From Acanthamoeba castellanii str. Neff (lineage: Eukaryota; Discosea; Longamoebia; Acanthamoebidae): a stretch of DNA of 64,000 bases. Position 1 is the stretch's first letter. Each line of letters begins with the position of its first letter. This document shows positions 62,644 through 64,000 of this stretch, piece by piece. The stretch is taken from assembly GCF_000313135.1 (NCBI RefSeq), contig NW_004457532.1, forward strand, positions 796,539-860,538, in the 5' to 3' direction. The notes beneath the pieces were generated by a model. That model saw only the letters and a list, made by a program, of their open reading frames with translations, did not search any database and was not told where the DNA came from. The position numbers and the translations under genes are program-made.

Positions 62644-64000
62644 TCACGGGCACAAGTTGGCCACGGCGTCGGTGGTGGAGAAGACCCCCACGGGCAGGCC
62701 CTGCTCGTCGGTCACGTACACCTGTAGGCGCCCACGCCCACACACGACGCGCGTGTGGCCTCTGTCAGAGATGTGGGGAGAGCGAGGAGGCGGGAGGTGG
62801 TGCGAGGAGGGTAGTGCCCTGTGCACGCGGTGGCTGTGGAGAAGGTGCAGGGCCTCCGTGAGGGTGGCGCTGGGCCTGCACGTCACCGGGTCCTTGGGCA
62901 GCTCCTGCGTAGCGCTGAGGAAGGCGCCCACGTTGAGGCGCAGCAGCTCGGCCGCGTTCTCGGGTGTGAGGCACTGCGACACGACACGACACGCAGGTGA
63001 GGTGGGTGATCGAAGCGGGACGGGAGGCCGGGGAGGGAGTACGCGCAGGTCGGCGAGGGAGAGGTTGGCCACGACGCGCCCGCGGTCGTCGACCACGGCG
63101 ACGCCGCTCTTGTCCTCACCAACGAAGCGCCGCAGGGCGTCGGGCATGGGCTCTGCGTGGACCAGACATTTCAGCTACAGTTGTGGCAGCTGGCTGAGGC
63201 GCCTCACGTACCGTCGCGCTTGACGGTCACCACGCGGGAGCCACACTCAAGCTGACTCACGGGCTTCGCCATCAACTGCAACGGATCCCCCAATCACGAG
63301 ATGGCGATGAGGCGACATGAACGTTGCAGAACAAGCAAGCACAGAAGGATGTACGTCGGCGGGGAGGTGCTTGATATGGCGTAGCGCCCACGACACCACG
63401 CTCGATTGCCTAAAAGAGGAGCAAAGAGTTTGACTTGGCAACACCGAGTAGGGGAAGGGGAGGCGAGTGGAGGAAGACGAGAGAAAGAGAATGTACGAGA
63501 GGAGGGCGAGGGGGGCATCGGTGGCCTGGTCGAGCACGAGGAGGCGTCGAGCGCGAGACTGCTTGAGCGCACGTACGCCTTCCACGAATGGGGCGTCGTT
63601 GTAGATGAAGGGCAGGCCTGCTGCTCCTCCCTCCTTTGCGCCTGAACGCAGAATGAAATGGTGAGCCATCTTTCTTCTTCGCAGGAAGCATCGAGTAGAG
63701 GGCGGAGGGCGGTACTGCCGGCGATGAGGCGCACGGGGGTGTTGAACACCTCGGGACGGCCGGCGCTCTCCACGATGGCGAGGGCCAGGTCCATGAGGTC
63801 CACCATCCTCGCTGAGCGGAGAGAGCGGGCCGAGTGGTCCTCCAGGACGGGCGCCCCCGAGATCTTTAAGCCTGTGCATGTAGAACGAGCGTGTAGGAGA
63901 ACAAAAAACAGTCGCTCTTGTACCTACACGCTGCCTGACCACTTTGGGACTCAAGGAGGAGCAAGTAGTGGAAGAAGAGGAGGCGCTTATAGTACCTTGC
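62644..64000 (-). CDS. CBS-domain protein, AMPK-gamma/SNF4-like, 3' part (5' end outside window)
   Basis: Exons on the minus strand read GLKISGAPVLEDHSARSLRS and ARMVDLMDLALAIVESAGRP. AAGLPFIYNDAPFVEGVRAL, KQSRARRLLVLDQATDAPLA, and LMAKPVSQLECGSRVVTVKR follow. Then come MPDALRRFVGEDKSGVAVVD, DRGRVVANLSLADLR, PKDPVTCRPSATLTEALHLL, and HSHRVYVTDEQGLPVGVFST. It ends TDAVANLCP-TGA at 62644-62646. These are successive CBS units with the G-x-x-x-T/S-x-x-D-x-x pattern. At least three, probably four, are present, as in the AMPK gamma family that senses adenine nucleotides. A splice donor is visible at the very right edge. Whether it is a true AMPK gamma or another multi-CBS protein cannot be settled. 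Confidence 0.78.

Overview
This window looks like nuclear DNA of a free-living amoebozoan, closest in style to Acanthamoeba. Genes are densely packed on both strands and split by many short introns. Codons are GC-rich while introns and spacers carry AT-rich or CA/TG-type simple repeats. The proteins are typical of Amorphea, notably a single CAD polypeptide (CPSase, DHOase and ATCase fused). Others are gamma-COP, dynactin p62, the Pol I factor TAF1B/Rrn7, UBE2H and a PKA regulatory subunit. This is inference from protein content and gene structure; no database search was run.

Layout, left to right. (1) 3' part of a TKL-like kinase (+); organellar prolyl-tRNA synthetase (-); gamma-glutamyl hydrolase (+). 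(2) A small two-helix membrane protein (-), an OTUD3-like deubiquitinase (-) and a second small protein of the same kind (+). (3) OLA1/YchF ATPase (-), COX10 (-), a secreted Cys-rich protein (-), a START-domain protein (+). (4) CAD (+), almost 10 kb. (5) PDI-like protein with a CxxS centre (-); TAF1B/Rrn7 (+); FAHD1 (-); a short membrane protein (+). (6) MTHFR (-), UBE2H (-), an SDR ending in a PTS1-like ARL (+), a SAM methyltransferase (+), a further small membrane protein (-). (7) Ribosomal protein eL14 (-) divergent from gamma-COP (+); dynactin subunit 4 (+). (8) Inositol-polyphosphate 5-phosphatase with PH domain (-), FHA+PHD protein (-), a YiaAB-type membrane protein (-). (9) PKA regulatory subunit (+) and the 3' part of a CBS-domain protein (-), cut by the window edge.

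The genes are mostly unrelated housekeeping functions. No operon-like or pathway cluster is convincing. Neighbours share short divergent promoters (about 140-420 bp) or converge with 3' ends only 60-250 bp apart. I found no tRNA, rRNA, transposon or CRISPR.

The most unusual signals are in gene structure. The OTUD3-like gene carries its catalytic cysteine on a 16-nt microexon, has a second microexon of 20 nt, and appears to use two GC-AG introns with the same donor hexamer. Introns across the window carry ACACG-type or CGTGT-type repeats, which are absent from the spacers. In several genes complementary versions lie in introns on either side of a catalytic exon.
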